This document shows positions 9,437 to 18,944 of a DNA stretch of 64,000 bases, one piece after another. The notes below the pieces were generated by a model. That model did no database searches, was not told the DNA's origin, and saw only the letters and a program-made list of their open reading frames with translations. Every line of letters begins with the position of its first letter. Within the stretch, counting starts at the first letter, position 1. Source of the stretch: Thiohalocapsa sp. ML1 (GTDB taxonomy: Bacteria; Pseudomonadota; Gammaproteobacteria; Chromatiales; Chromatiaceae); contig NZ_JABX01000004.1 of the NCBI RefSeq assembly GCF_001469165.1, positions 62,001-126,000 of the forward strand, given 5' to 3'. The position numbers were made by a program, and so were the translations under genes.

Positions 9437-10471
9437 TCAGGGCAGCTTGAGCATCACCGCGATGGGGTGGTGATCCGACGGCTTGGGCTTGGCCTGGTAG
9501 CCAAGCACCTCCCAACTGCCGCGTACGAGCCAGTCCGCCGCGGGCCCGCCGAGCACGATGTGGTCGATGGCGTACGGATAGCGCGGGTTGTAGGCGTACG
9601 GAAAGGGCCGGCCGGCGCCGGCGAGGACCAGGTCGGCATCGGCGTCGCGGCGCGTGCTGCCGGGTTTGCAGCGCCGGCCCAGGGTGGGGTCGGGACGCCA
9701 GTCGCAGACCTCGCCGTCGTCGATGTCGGCCCAGAAGTGATCGTTGCGCTGATCAAGCTGGCGGTTGAAGTCGCCGAGCACGACGAAGGGGGTGTCGGCG
9801 GCGGCGCGGGCGTCGATCCATTCCTCCAGGATGCCGCGCTGGCGGATCAGGATCTCGCACTGGTGCCGGCGCACGTCGCGATCCAATCGGTTGTACGCGC
9901 AGCCGGACTTGAGATGAATCGACATCAGCTCCAGCACCGGCCCGTCTGCGCCCTCGATCTGGATACGCACACCCCAGCGGCGGCCGTCGTCGCCGAGCGC
10001 GCGGAAGGCGGGCAGCACCCGGTAGTCGAGGCCTTGGTGCGCGAGCCGCGCCCGATGAATCGCAAAGCCGGTGCGCTGGGCGAGCCGGCGCTGGCCGGCC
10101 ATGCCGCGGCAGTCGTCGCGACCGTGCTCGGGGCGCGCGGAGACGACGTGGGCGTAAACGCCCGGGTCGAAGACGCGGGCCAGCGCGGCAGCGTTCTGCA
10201 CCTCCTGCACGGCGATGATGTCGGCGTCGAGCGCCTCGGCCACCGCGCGCAGCTCCCGATAGTCGGCCTGCGTGCGCGGCCGGCAGCCGGCCCCGTCGGC
10301 GGCGGCGAGGTGCTCGATGTTCCAGGTGGCGAGCCTGAGCACCGGCCCCGCCGCCGAGGCCGGCCCGGCGCTGACTGCCGCGCCGAGTGCCGCCAGGCCG
10401 AGCAGCGCGGCGAGCAGTCCGGCGGCGGGCCGAGCCCGCCACCGGTCGCGGTCGCTGCGGGCCGGCGTCAC
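9437..10471 (-). CDS. Secreted endonuclease/exonuclease/phosphatase family protein
   Basis: A 344-residue protein of the Mg-dependent EEP fold, which cleaves phosphodiester or phosphomonoester bonds. Motifs in order are LATWNIEHL, DIIAVQEVQN (metal-binding Glu), MSIHLKSG, FVVLGDFNRQLDQ and PSDHHPIAV (catalytic His pair). A signal peptide (LLAALLGLAALGAAVSAGPASA) lies at residues 18-40, so it acts outside the cytoplasm. The GTG start at 10471 overlaps the stop of the cytochrome gene as GTGA; longer forms would run into that gene. Substrate unknown. Confidence 0.85.
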   Translation of the reverse strand: MTPARSDRDRWRARPAAGLLAALLGLAALGAAVSAGPASAAGPVLRLATWNIEHLAAADGAGCRPRTQADYRELRAVAEALDADIIAVQEVQNAAALARVFDPGVYAHVVSARPEHGRDDCRGMAGQRRLAQRTGFAIHRARLAHQGLDYRVLPAFRALGDDGRRWGVRIQIEGADGPVLELMSIHLKSGCAYNRLDRDVRRHQCEILIRQRGILEEWIDARAAADTPFVVLGDFNRQLDQRNDHFWADIDDGEVCDWRPDPTLGRRCKPGSTRRDADADLVLAGAGRPFPYAYNPRYPYAIDHIVLGGPAADWLVRGSWEVLGYQAKPKPSDHHPIAVMLKLP

Positions 10472-11019
10472 GGCAAGCTGATGCGGCGCATGACGCCGTC
10501 CTTCTGCTTCCAATGCTTGAGGCCGGCACCGATGTGCAGCACCAGCAGCAGCGCAACGACGAGGCCGGCGTAGCCGTGCACCATGAAGAGCTGTGCGCTC
10601 AGTGCCTCGTTCTTGCCGATGAAACCGGGCAACTCCCACGCGAAGAACTCCACCGGGTAGCCGCCCGCCGCCGTCGCCAGCCAGCCGCCGATGGGGATGG
10701 CCAACAGCAGCCCGTACAGCAGCAGGTGCACGCCGCCGGCGGCAATCTTCTCGAACCCGGTCAGCGGCTTCTCGTAGGCCGGCGGCGGCGTCACGCGGCG
10801 CAGCACCAGGCGCAGCAACATCAGCGCGAGCAGCAGCACGCCGAAGGTCTTGTGATAGGTGTACAGGGTGTTGGTCATGTCCTGGCCGAAGGTCTCGACG
10901 GTGCCCTCGTAGCCGAGGGTCCAGAAGGTGAAGCCGACGGCCAGGAGGCCGACCACGAGCAAGGCGATGAGCCAGTGCAGTGAACGCTGAAACAGGGTGT
11001 AGCGGTAAGCGGTTGCCAT
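10468..11019 (-). CDS. Cytochrome b561-type membrane protein
   Basis: A 183-residue inner-membrane dihaem cytochrome b of the bacterial b561/CybB type, shuttling electrons from quinol. It has four hydrophobic segments and His residues placed as haem ligands: RSLHWLIALL (H15), YHKTFGVLLLAL, GGVHLLLYGLL and MVHGYAGLVVALLLVLHIGAGLKHW. The start at 11019 has GGAGCG eight bases upstream. Its stop overlaps the start of the secreted nuclease-like gene, so the two share a transcript, although a functional link is not obvious. Confidence 0.9.
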   Translation of the reverse strand: MATAYRYTLFQRSLHWLIALLVVGLLAVGFTFWTLGYEGTVETFGQDMTNTLYTYHKTFGVLLLALMLLRLVLRRVTPPPAYEKPLTGFEKIAAGGVHLLLYGLLLAIPIGGWLATAAGGYPVEFFAWELPGFIGKNEALSAQLFMVHGYAGLVVALLLVLHIGAGLKHWKQKDGVMRRISLP

Positions 11020-11363
11020 GGAACGCTCCGTAGAGGTGGCAGCAGGATGATGGGTGGCCGCGGCGTCACCGTCCGCTCGCAGGCGGCAGGCGATCGGCGC
11101 CCGAGGCGCCAGCCCCGCGGCAGTATCCGCCGCGTGGCGCGCAGGACAGCTTCGCCGAGTCCATGCGTAAGCCCTATCCGGCCTGAATACAACCAGACCC
11201 GGCCAGGGCAGGCCCCGGCGCATTAGGGCGAAAGGACCGCAGCAAGGCAATGACATTCGCCCCGATAGCGTTCGCGGTGCAACCGCAGCGTGCCGCGGCG
11301 CCTCGCGCCGACGCGCTCCCGCCCCCACCTTCTACGCCAACTTCGCCGGAGATCTACGAAACA

Positions 11364-12287
11364 ATGCGCGACACAACGCTGCCCGCGAGCCGCCTGCGCG
11401 AGGGCCTGGGCTACCTGAACTGGCTCTTTAACCCATTCCACGGCATGGATGCGAGCGGTATCTACGACCTGCTCGCCACCAGCTCGCCCACGGAGCGCGG
11501 GCTGTACCTGAACCTGGGCTACTGGCGAGACGCCCACGACCTGGACGCCGCGAGCGATGCGCTGGCGATGCTGGTGGGCGCAACCGCGGCGCTCGGCCCC
11601 GAAGACACCGTGCTCGACTGCGGTTTCGGCTTCGGCGACCAGGACATCCTGTGGGCGCAAACGTTGAAGCCGGGGCGCATCATCGGCCTCAACATCACCG
11701 CCTCGCAGGTGGAGCTTGCGCGCCGGCGCGTGGCCAAGCTCGGGCTGGACGAGCAGATTGATCTGCGCGACGGCTCCGCGACGGACATGCCCATCGAATC
11801 GTCCAGCGTGGACAAGGTGGTCGCGCTGGAGTGCGCGTTTCACTTCCGGACGCGCGCGGACTTCTTCCGCGAGGCCTGGCGGGTGCTGCGCCCGGGCGGG
11901 CGCCTCGTGCTCGCAGACATCATCCCGATGCCGGCCGTGACGGGCTTTCCGGCGCGGCTGGAGCAGCGGCTGTCCTGGGGGCTGGTCGCCGGCAAGTTCG
12001 CGATCCCGCCGGACAACGCCTACACGCGGCCGACCTATCACTCAAAGCTCGCGCTGGCGGGCTTCGATCAGATCCGCATCGAGTCCATCCGCGAGCACGT
12101 CTACGCGCCGTTGCACCGCTTTCTGGCCGAGCATCCCGACACGCTGCTGCGCCTGCACCCGGTGGCGCGGCTGCCGGCACGCCTCGCGCTGCGCTTTGAG
12201 GCCACCAGCGTCTATCGCGGGCTCGACTACGTGCTCGTCAGCGCGGTGAAGCCGAAGCAGCTCTTGGGCCCGCAGCGGCGGCGATGA
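11364..12287 (+). CDS. Class I SAM-dependent methyltransferase
   Basis: A methyltransferase with the Rossmann-type SAM site VLDCGFGFGDQD (motif I), the acidic loop IIGLNITASQVELARRR, and LRPGGRLVLADIIP (post-III). It resembles small-molecule C- or O-methyltransferases, but the substrate cannot be assigned. The start at 11364 is preferred because GGAGATC lies before it; an upstream ATG at 11250 would add 38 low-complexity residues. Its stop overlaps the start of trmO (ATGA at 12284-12287), so it heads a coupled three-gene unit. Confidence 0.82.
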   Translation: MRDTTLPASRLREGLGYLNWLFNPFHGMDASGIYDLLATSSPTERGLYLNLGYWRDAHDLDAASDALAMLVGATAALGPEDTVLDCGFGFGDQDILWAQTLKPGRIIGLNITASQVELARRRVAKLGLDEQIDLRDGSATDMPIESSSVDKVVALECAFHFRTRADFFREAWRVLRPGGRLVLADIIPMPAVTGFPARLEQRLSWGLVAGKFAIPPDNAYTRPTYHSKLALAGFDQIRIESIREHVYAPLHRFLAEHPDTLLRLHPVARLPARLALRFEATSVYRGLDYVLVSAVKPKQLLGPQRRR

Positions 12288-13021
12288 TGGCGTTCAGCTT
12301 CGAGCCCATCGGCATCGCCCGGACGCCCTTCACCGACAAGTTCGGCATTCCGCGCCAGCCCGGGCTCGTGGCTGCGCCCGGCCGCATCGTGCTCCACCCA
12401 CCCTACGCCCGGCGCGAGGCCTTCGCGGCGCTGGAGGGCTTCAGCCACGTCTGGCTGCTCTGGGTGTTCCACGACGATTGCCTCGCCGCCGGCTGGAAGC
12501 CGACGGTGCGCCCGCCGCGGCTCGGCGGCCGGCGCACGGTGGGCGTGTTCGCGAGCCGCGCGCCGTACCGCCCGAACCCCATCGGCCTGTCCGCGGTCGC
12601 CCAGCATGGCCTGGTGGACGACGCCGACGGGCTCGCGCTCGCGGTATCCGGTGTGGACCTGCTGGACGGCACGCCGGTGCTCGACATCAAGCCCTACGTC
12701 GCCTATGCCGATGCCCTGCCGCAGGCCACATGCGGCTTCGCGCAGGCGGAGCCGGCGCGCGCCTTCGCGGTGCGGCTGTCGGCGGAGGCCGCACAGGACA
12801 TCGCGGCACGCGACCCGGACGGGCGGCTCGCGCTGGCCAGGCTCATCGAGCAGATGATCGCGCAGGACCCAAGGCCCGGCTACATGGACCGCTATCCGGA
12901 ACGAAAAGCGTTCACAATTCGGCTGTACGATTGCGACATCCGCTGGCGGCTCGACGGCGACACGGCCGTCGTCCAGCGCTGCATCCCCGTTCGCAACGCA
13001 CATCAAGAGACGCACCAATGA
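12284..13021 (+). CDS. trmO: TrmO, tRNA (N6-threonylcarbamoyl-A37) N6-methyltransferase
   Basis: TrmO (also TsaA/VirR family) methylates t6A at position 37 of certain tRNAs to give m6t6A. The 245-residue protein has the family opening FEPIGIARTPFTDKFGIPRQPGL, the core FSHVWLLWVFH and the strongly conserved VGVFASRAPYRPNPIGLS. The C-terminal domain with PGYMDRYP is also present, so length is normal. It overlaps the methyltransferase before it and the membrane protein after it by four bases each. Confidence 0.94.
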   Translation: MMAFSFEPIGIARTPFTDKFGIPRQPGLVAAPGRIVLHPPYARREAFAALEGFSHVWLLWVFHDDCLAAGWKPTVRPPRLGGRRTVGVFASRAPYRPNPIGLSAVAQHGLVDDADGLALAVSGVDLLDGTPVLDIKPYVAYADALPQATCGFAQAEPARAFAVRLSAEAAQDIAARDPDGRLALARLIEQMIAQDPRPGYMDRYPERKAFTIRLYDCDIRWRLDGDTAVVQRCIPVRNAHQETHQ

Positions 13022-13629
13022 CCGCAGCCGCAGTCCAGAAACAGGCCGCCTGGTTCCCCTGGTTCAAGTGGACCGTCTACAGCCTGCTTGCCGTCAACAT
13101 CCTGCTGTTCCTACTCACCGAGACCGTCACCGAAGGGCTGGATAGCCTGGCCTGGGTGGTGCTGCTCCTGCTCTTCGAGTGGGAAACCAGCCAGCTCGAC
13201 AAGCCCTATGTGTCCAAGTGGGAGCGCTGGGGCATCCACGGCGGGCGCATCGCTGCCTATGCGTTGGTGCTCTGGAGCGCCTTCGGCTACTCCAGCGCCA
13301 CCCATATCGCCGAGCACGGCGCCGTCGATATGTGGAACGCCTGGACCTGGATCCTGATCGTGCTGGTGCTGGAGTACGACGTCTACGCGCCTGGCCGCTA
13401 TGGCCGCTGGGAGTGGTACCTGCGCAACGCCATCAAGGTGGTGCTGTACGCGGCGCTGTTCGTCTACGCACTGCTGTGGGGGCTGGACGGGAGCTGGCTC
13501 GACTTCTACGACGCGCTGCTGTGGATATTGTGCTTCTTCGCCATCGAGATGAACGTCGCGAACTACGAGGAACAGATCCCCTACGCCGGCGAGGACGACG
13601 CCGTGGCCGAGGGGGCGGTCGAGGGCTAA
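13018..13629 (+). CDS. Six-helix membrane protein of unknown function
   Basis: A 203-residue hydrophobic protein not assigned to a family. About six membrane segments can be seen: VYSLLAVNILLFLLTE, AWVVLLLLFEW, IAAYALVLWSAFGY, WTWILIVLVLEYDVY, IKVVLYAALFVYALLW and LLWILCFFAIEMNV. Several acidic and Trp residues lie within or beside the helices (FEWETSQLD, EYDVYAPGRYGRWEWY), which suggests a structured pore or cofactor site. Its ATG overlaps the trmO stop, so it is the last gene of that unit. A strong hairpin follows 12 bp after the stop. Confidence 0.75.
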   Translation: MTAAAVQKQAAWFPWFKWTVYSLLAVNILLFLLTETVTEGLDSLAWVVLLLLFEWETSQLDKPYVSKWERWGIHGGRIAAYALVLWSAFGYSSATHIAEHGAVDMWNAWTWILIVLVLEYDVYAPGRYGRWEWYLRNAIKVVLYAALFVYALLWGLDGSWLDFYDALLWILCFFAIEMNVANYEEQIPYAGEDDAVAEGAVEG

Positions 13630-13641
13630 GCAGCTCAACAC

Positions 13642-13673
13642 GCGGGGCGACCGCGAGCCCGCGCTCGCCCCGC
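13642..13673 (+). terminator. GC-rich hairpin after the trmO unit
   Basis: A nine-base perfect inverted repeat, gcggggcga and tcgccccgc, flanks a 14-base loop just after the last gene of the unit. There is no T-run, so intrinsic termination is uncertain; it may instead protect the mRNA end. Confidence 0.4.
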
Positions 13674-13778
13674 GGGCGCGGCCATGAAATGCGCCCGCGC
13701 ATCGGTTAAAGTTCCCGGTCTCAGCTACCCCGCCAGCCGAGCCGCACGCCGCTCGGCCAGCCCCCACGGAGAACCCCG

Positions 13779-14474
13779 ATGGCCGCAGAAGACCTGATCG
13801 CCCCCTCCATCCTGTCCGCGGACTTCGCGAAGCTCGGCGAAGAAGTCGACAACGTGCTGGCCGCCGGTGCCGACATCGTCCACTTCGATGTCATGGACAA
13901 CCATTACGTGCCGAACCTGACCATCGGCCCGCTGGTGTGCGAGGCGCTGCGCAAGCACGGCGTCACCGCGCCCATCGACGTGCACCTGATGGTGAAGCCC
14001 GTTGACCGCATCATCCCGGACTTCGCTGCCGCCGGCGCCACGTACATCACCTTCCACCCGGAGGCGAGCGAGCACATCGACCGCACGCTCCAGCTCATCC
14101 ACGGCGAGGGCTGCAAGGCCGGCCTCGTGTTCAACCCGGCCACGCCCTTGTCCCATCTCGAATACGTCATCGACAAGGTGGACATGATCCTGCTGATGTC
14201 CGTGAATCCGGGCTTCGGCGGCCAGAGCTTCATCCCGGCGGCGCTCACGAAGCTGCGCCAGGCCCGGGAGATCATCGACGCCTCCGGCCGCGAGATCCGG
14301 CTCGAGGTCGACGGCGGCGTCAAGGTGGACAACATCGCCGAGATCAAGGCCGCCGGCGCCGACACCTTCGTCTCCGGCTCCGGCATCTTCGGCAAGGGCA
14401 AAGACACCGACCCGCACCGCTACGACAGCATCATCCGGCAGATGCGCGAGGCGCTGGGGTCGGCTGGCGGCTGA
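13779..14474 (+). CDS. rpe: Ribulose-phosphate 3-epimerase
   Basis: Rpe interconverts ribulose 5-phosphate and xylulose 5-phosphate in the Calvin and pentose phosphate pathways. The 231-residue TIM barrel has the signatures [33 protein letters not shown] (metal His/Asp), [22 protein letters not shown] and [11 protein letters not shown], with the phosphate-binding GSGIFG near the end. Length and motifs are normal. It appears monocistronic: hairpins lie both before and after it. Confidence 0.96.
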   Translation: MAAEDLIAPSILSADFAKLGEEVDNVLAAGADIVHFDVMDNHYVPNLTIGPLVCEALRKHGVTAPIDVHLMVKPVDRIIPDFAAAGATYITFHPEASEHIDRTLQLIHGEGCKAGLVFNPATPLSHLEYVIDKVDMILLMSVNPGFGGQSFIPAALTKLRQAREIIDASGREIRLEVDGGVKVDNIAEIKAAGADTFVSGSGIFGKGKDTDPHRYDSIIRQMREALGSAGG

Positions 14475-14511
14475 TACCCCCGCCTCTCCCCGCGCGACAG
14501 CCCGAGCACGG

Positions 14512-14544
14512 CGACGGTCTTGAAGCGACCGTCGTGGTTTCTTT
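14512..14544 (+). terminator. Probable intrinsic terminator after rpe
   Basis: The inverted repeat cgacggtc / gaccgtcg with a seven-base loop is followed directly by tggtttcttt, a moderately T-rich tail, 38 bp after the rpe stop. Confidence 0.6.
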
Positions 14545-14644
14545 CGTTGGCGTTGTCGTAATCGCTCTCGAAGGCCACGCGACAACGACAACGAGCGTTC
14601 GTTGAGCCCCTTGCAGCTTATTCGCCTTCTCGCCGAGCACGCCG

Positions 14645-15106
14645 ATGACGACAAACTGGCAGTCTCTGTCCGCAAGTTCCCAGTACCGCACCGCGCTGGC
14701 CATTCGGCAGGCACTGGAGGCTGGCGATCAGGCCGAAGCCGTCGCCGGCCTTGAAGAGCTGATTGACGCCATGTCGCGGTCGGACAAGCGCGCGCTGAAA
14801 AGCCAACTGGTTCGCTTGATGGCGCACGTCATCAAATGGCGCAGCCAGCCTGAGCGTCGCTCGCTGGGCTGGGTCGCCAGCATCGAGAGCGCACGCGAAG
14901 AGATCGCGGACATTCGCGAGGAGACACCGAGCCTGAACGAGGCGGTGATCCAGGCGTTGTGGGAGAGGGCCTTCGCAACGGCGCTGCGCCAGGCGGAGGC
15001 GGAGATAGGGCATCGCGCGCAGATCGACGCCCTGACCTGGGCTGAGGTCTTCGAGACGATGTATCGACTCGATCCGAGCGCCTCGATGCGTGATTCCCCG
15101 AGCTGA
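14645..15106 (+). CDS. DUF29 family protein
   Basis: A 153-residue cytoplasmic protein of the DUF29 family, which is common in cyanobacteria and purple sulfur bacteria and has no settled function. The family pattern is visible as LEELIDAMSRSDKRALKSQLVRLMAHVIKW followed by QPERRSLGWVASI and the helix ESAREEIADIREETPSL. Family members often occur in accessory regions with Uma2 proteins and toxin-antitoxin genes. Nothing in the flanks suggests an operon. The start at 14645 was taken because the family begins close to it. Confidence 0.8.
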   Translation: MTTNWQSLSASSQYRTALAIRQALEAGDQAEAVAGLEELIDAMSRSDKRALKSQLVRLMAHVIKWRSQPERRSLGWVASIESAREEIADIREETPSLNEAVIQALWERAFATALRQAEAEIGHRAQIDALTWAEVFETMYRLDPSASMRDSPS

Positions 15107-15207
15107 TCATCGGCCCGGCGTCGGCTGGGGCTCCGTAACCGTCGCTGCCGGTGCGCGTCGGCGCTTACCCCAACTTAACCGCCACAGAATCAGCGCAGGA
15201 AGGGAAA

Positions 15208-15624
15208 ATGCTTCGCGTCCCCACCCCCATCGCTCTCGCGCTTTTGCTCCTGTTGCCATCCATGCAAGCAACAGCAGATTCATGCTGGAACCACAACGGA
15301 TCGATCATGCGCCTCGTCGCTTCTGGAGATCAGCGATGGTTCTACTATGAAAATCCGAGGGCGGTGCTGCGAGAAGCCGGCGTAACCAGCGGAACCCTAT
15401 TGTTCAACGGTCGAAAGCAAGGAAACGACTACGTCGGCACCGCACGCAGGTTCTCGAAGGACTGTCCTGGCACCCCCCTTGAATACCCCGTTGAAGGCTC
15501 CGTCAGCGGGGATCAATTAAGCGTCACTGTACGCGGATCGCGGCCCGTCTATACCAAATGCGTACCAACGGGCAAGTTCGCAGACGACACACTCGTCTTC
15601 ACCTACGTGCGCGCTTGTGATTAG
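15208..15624 (+). CDS. Small secreted protein, unknown function
   Basis: A 138-residue protein with a clear signal peptide (LLLLLPSMQATA, cleavage near residue 23). The mature part has four cysteines (SCWNH, SKDCPG, TKCVPTG, VRACD), enough for two disulfides, and beta-rich repeats of the type found in small lipocalin-like or lysozyme-inhibitor-like folds; no family is recognised. The start at 15208 has AGGAAGGGAAA directly upstream, better than any earlier codon. Base composition is slightly less GC-rich than its neighbours, which hints at transfer. Confidence 0.7.
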   Translation: MLRVPTPIALALLLLLPSMQATADSCWNHNGSIMRLVASGDQRWFYYENPRAVLREAGVTSGTLLFNGRKQGNDYVGTARRFSKDCPGTPLEYPVEGSVSGDQLSVTVRGSRPVYTKCVPTGKFADDTLVFTYVRACD

Positions 15625-15747
15625 CCGGTCACCCCGGCTTAGTGCGTACACGGCCAACTGAGCTACCGGAGCGATGACAACCAAGCTGCATCGTGAGGCC
15701 CACTGACTCGGCGCGTCGTCGGCGCTGCCGAGCCAGCGGGCCTCCGG

Positions 15748-16713
15748 TCAGTTCTGCGCGACCGCGGGACCGGCGAGGTTCTCCAGCCGCTGCGCGGCGG
15801 CCACCTGGGTCTGCTGCGCTTGCGCCTGGGCGGCGACGGCGACGTACTGGTCCACGAGCCGGCGGTTGGCTGCCACCGCCGGTGTCTGCTGGTCCAACAG
15901 CCGCGTGCTGCGGCTCTTGGTGACGGCCTGCTTGGCCTGGGCCACCTGCGCCTCGGTGCGGCTCACCTGCTGGCGACCGGCGGCGGTGCGCTGGCGCACG
16001 GCCTGGTATTGCGCCTGGGCCTGCGCCCGGTTGGCCGCGGCGCGTGCCGCGGCGGCGGCACGCGCCGCGGCCTCGGCCTCGAACTCGGCCTTGGCAACGG
16101 CCACGGCCTCGCGCAGGTAGACGACCTTATCCTCGGTGAGGCCGGCGGCCTTGCGGTAGAGATCCAGCGCCTGCACCGGGTCCCTCGGCACGCCGGCGCC
16201 CTTCTCGTGCAGGTTGCCGAGCAGAAGCTGGGCGCGGTCGAAGTCCTGGTCCGCCGCCTTGCGGTACCAACGCGCGGCCTCCGCCGGGTTCGGTGCGCCG
16301 GTGAGGCCGCGCTCGTAGATCTCGCCGACATAGGTCTGCGCCGTGGGATCGCCGGCGTCCGCGGCGGAGCGCCAGACGGCCAGCGCCGTGGCGGGGTTGG
16401 CACGGTCGAACAGGATGTACTGCCCGCCCAGGATCTCGCAGTCCGTGGCCGTCTTCTTCACCGGTCGCGGCCGCGTAACCCAGGTGACGGTGGTCCCCAT
16501 GCGGCGCATCTTGCCGGGCAGCAGGCAGTCCACCACGGTGAGGTCCTCCGCCTGGGCCACCAGCCGCTCCACGGTGGCGGCGTCGTCCCGCGGCCCCGCC
16601 GCCTGCTGATACACCGACTCGCCGCCAGTGCCGGCGCAGGCACCAAGCAGCACCGCGAGCGATGCCGAGCCGAGCAAGGGCAGCACGCGGGGGACAGGGA
16701 ATTTCTGATGCAT
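15748..16713 (-). CDS. Sel1-repeat lipoprotein
   Basis: A 321-residue lipoprotein: hydrophobic signal and lipobox LLGAC with C26 as the acylated residue. Sel1-like repeats occupy about residues 110-200 (AGDPTAQTYVGEIYERGLTGAPNPAEAARWYRKAA, then QDFDRAQLLLGNLHEKGAG), which usually scaffold protein contacts. Residues 205-310 are Ala/Gln/Arg-rich and would form a long helix or coiled coil. It lies directly downstream of the kinase gene on the same strand, 17 bp from its stop, and beside the T6SS genes, so it may be an accessory envelope protein for that system; this is inferred from position. Confidence 0.75.
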   Translation of the reverse strand: MHQKFPVPRVLPLLGSASLAVLLGACAGTGGESVYQQAAGPRDDAATVERLVAQAEDLTVVDCLLPGKMRRMGTTVTWVTRPRPVKKTATDCEILGGQYILFDRANPATALAVWRSAADAGDPTAQTYVGEIYERGLTGAPNPAEAARWYRKAADQDFDRAQLLLGNLHEKGAGVPRDPVQALDLYRKAAGLTEDKVVYLREAVAVAKAEFEAEAAARAAAAARAAANRAQAQAQYQAVRQRTAAGRQQVSRTEAQVAQAKQAVTKSRSTRLLDQQTPAVAANRRLVDQYVAVAAQAQAQQTQVAAAQRLENLAGPAVAQN

Positions 16714-16730
16714 GGCGGGAGGCTCCGGGG

Positions 16731-18944
16731 TTAGGGCCGAGGGCCGAGGGCCGAGGGCCGAGGTGGACCATTTGCGGCAGCACGTTCGTCATCCGCACGC
16801 TCGGTCTTGCGGTCCAGCTCGCGCGCGAGGCGGAAGCCGACATTGCTGAGGCCGAGATTACCGGGCGCCGCATCGCGGGCGGCGGCGCGCACCAGCACCG
16901 GTGCATCCAGCCAGGAGCCGCCGCGGAACACCCGCGGCGCGGTCAGCGACGGCCGCGCGGCACAGCGCGACTGGGCGCCGCCGTAGCCGGCATCGTACTC
17001 GGAGCAGGTCCACTCGCTGACGTTGCCCAGGGTGTCCCGCAGCCCGAAGGGGTTCGGCGGGAAGACGCCCACGGGGGCCGCGTAGCGGTAGTCGTCATCG
17101 CACTCGGCGGTGTTGGCGAGACCGCAGCCCTGCCGGGCGTCGTTGCCCCAGAAGCGGGCCGTGTCGGTGCCGGCCCGGGCGAGGTATTCCCATTCCGCTT
17201 CGGTGGGCAGCCGGTAGGTCTTGCCGGTGCGCTCGCTGAGCCACTCCGCGTAGGCCATGGCGTCGTTCCAGGTGATGCAGGCGACGGGACTCTGCTCCGT
17301 CACATCGTAGCCCGGGCGCTCCCAGCTCAGCGTGATGTCGGGCACGAGCTGCTCCCAGTCGTCGTCCGGGCGCAGACAGGTGGAGCTGGCGGCGACCTCG
17401 GTGCGGTAGCCGGTCGCCGCAACGAACCGCCGATATTGGGCGACGCTGAGCTCGGTCTCGCCGATGGCGATGGGTCGTCGGATCTCAACAGGCACCTGCT
17501 GCTCGTCCGCATTGCGCCCGGGCTCGCCGGCCGGAGAGCCGAGCCGGAAGTCAGCCGCAGGTATCCAGACCATGATGGGTCCCGCACCGCCGTCGTCCAT
17601 CGGGTCCGAGAAACGGCTGCCGGGGACGACCAACGAGGGCTCGGGCTCCGGTTCTGGTTCTGGTTCTGGCTCGGGCTCCGGTTCTGGTTCTGGTTCTGGC
17701 TCGGGCTCCGGTTCTGGCTCCGGTTCTGGCTCCGGTTCTGGCTCCGGTTCTGGCTCCGGTTCTGGCTCCGGTTCTGGCTCCGGCTCGGGCTCTGGTGCCT
17801 CGACAGTCAGCCAGCCCATGGCCGCGAGCCAGTCGCCGAGCTCGGCCCGATAGAGCCAGCCGGCACCGCCGAGCCCGAGCACCAGCAGCAGCGCCGGCAG
17901 CCAGGCGGACCGGCGCTTGCGCAGCGCCGGCGGCGGCGCGTCGGGGGCTGTCCGCTGCCGCGCCGGCGCGCTCGGCGCCGTTGCCTTGCTGTCGGCCTCG
18001 ATGATGCGCGTCGCCGCGTCCGCGACCCCGGGTCTGGGTGCGAGCACCGTCGCCCCGGCGTCGCCGCCGAAGAGCTGCCGCCAGGCCTCAACGGACTGTG
18101 GCCGCTCCTCCGGGCGCAGCGCGCAGGCCTGGTCGATGGCGAGGAGGAAGGTCTGCGGGAAGTCGCCGCGGGCGAGATCGGCGGCAGGCTCCTGCGTAAG
18201 GCCGAACAGCCGCTCCGGCGCCGAGCGCGGCTTGCGGCCCGTCACGGCGACATACAGCGTGGCACCGAGGCCGTAGATATCGGTCCAGGGGCCTTGCTCG
18301 CCGACGGCCTGCTGCTGCTCCAGCGCGGCAAAGACGGGTGTGTAGGCGGCGACGACGGAGCGCTCGCTTTGGCCGGTCAGGTTGCGCGCGGCGCCGAAGT
18401 CGATGAGCACCGGCGAGAAGTCGTCCCGGATCAGGATGTTCTCGGGCTTGATGTCGCGGTGCACGATGCCGAGCGCATGCACCCGCTCCAGACCGTCGAG
18501 CAGCGGATCGATGATCGCCGCGAGCTGCGGCGCCGTGAGCCGCCCCTGCTCGTCCAGGATGCCGGACAAGGGCCGCCCCTGCTCGAAGTCCATGAACATG
18601 TAGGCGGTGCCGTTCGCCTCGCCGTAGCGGGTGACGCGGACGATGTTCGGGTGGCGCTCCGGTTGGCCCAGCTCCCAGAGGTTCTTGGCCTCCTGCAGGA
18701 AGCGCCGACGCGCCCAGTCGAACAGCTCTTGGGTCTCCGCGGAGAGGGGGCGGACCTCGCCTTCCGGGTCGCGGTAGGCGAGCTCGCTCGGCAGAAACTC
18801 CTTGATGACGACCGTCTGCGGCAGGTAGGTGTTGCGCGCCTCGTAGACGATGCCGAAGGCGCCCGCGCCGAGCACCCGCACGATCCGGAACTCCAGGATC
18901 ATGCTGTCGATGGGCAGTGCGTTGTGCGGGGCGGTCACGGGCAT
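16731..18944 (-). CDS. Membrane Ser/Thr protein kinase with C-terminal FGE-sulfatase (SUMF1) domain
   Basis: A 737-residue protein. Residues 18-290 are a Hanks-type kinase with GAGAFG (27-31), the ATP Lys in VIKEF (K48), HRDIKPEN (162-169) and DFG (182-184), all catalytic residues intact. A membrane helix at about 347-365 is followed by roughly 26 Glu-Pro pairs (from about 384) that would form a rigid periplasmic spacer. The C-terminal third is an FGE-sulfatase domain ([50 protein letters not shown]). Start 18944 is chosen because the earlier in-frame ATG adds a Pro/Ser-rich tail before the kinase fold. Such kinases often accompany T6SS loci. The last ten codons come from a dispersed repeat. 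Confidence 0.85.
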   Translation of the reverse strand: MPVTAPHNALPIDSMILEFRIVRVLGAGAFGIVYEARNTYLPQTVVIKEFLPSELAYRDPEGEVRPLSAETQELFDWARRRFLQEAKNLWELGQPERHPNIVRVTRYGEANGTAYMFMDFEQGRPLSGILDEQGRLTAPQLAAIIDPLLDGLERVHALGIVHRDIKPENILIRDDFSPVLIDFGAARNLTGQSERSVVAAYTPVFAALEQQQAVGEQGPWTDIYGLGATLYVAVTGRKPRSAPERLFGLTQEPAADLARGDFPQTFLLAIDQACALRPEERPQSVEAWRQLFGGDAGATVLAPRPGVADAATRIIEADSKATAPSAPARQRTAPDAPPPALRKRRSAWLPALLLVLGLGGAGWLYRAELGDWLAAMGWLTVEAPEPEPEPEPEPEPEPEPEPEPEPEPEPEPEPEPEPEPEPEPEPEPEPEPEPEPSLVVPGSRFSDPMDDGGAGPIMVWIPAADFRLGSPAGEPGRNADEQQVPVEIRRPIAIGETELSVAQYRRFVAATGYRTEVAASSTCLRPDDDWEQLVPDITLSWERPGYDVTEQSPVACITWNDAMAYAEWLSERTGKTYRLPTEAEWEYLARAGTDTARFWGNDARQGCGLANTAECDDDYRYAAPVGVFPPNPFGLRDTLGNVSEWTCSEYDAGYGGAQSRCAARPSLTAPRVFRGGSWLDAPVLVRAAARDAAPGNLGLSNVGFRLARELDRKTERADDERAAANGPPRPSALGPRP
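16733..16763. repeat. Composite repeat copy B, G-rich half only, inside the kinase 3' end
   Basis: Four successive gggccgag units, read on the plus strand. They encode the final residues (ending SALGPRP) and sit directly at the TAA stop of the kinase gene, so the repeat has replaced or extended the original C-terminus. Confidence 0.8.
17639..17794. repeat. Glu-Pro coding microsatellite in the kinase gene
   Basis: About 156 bp of six-base units (variants of ggctcc and ggttct on the plus strand) encoding about 26 Glu-Pro pairs. Third-position variation shows some ageing, but the tract is long enough to change length by slippage without shifting frame. Confidence 0.85.
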
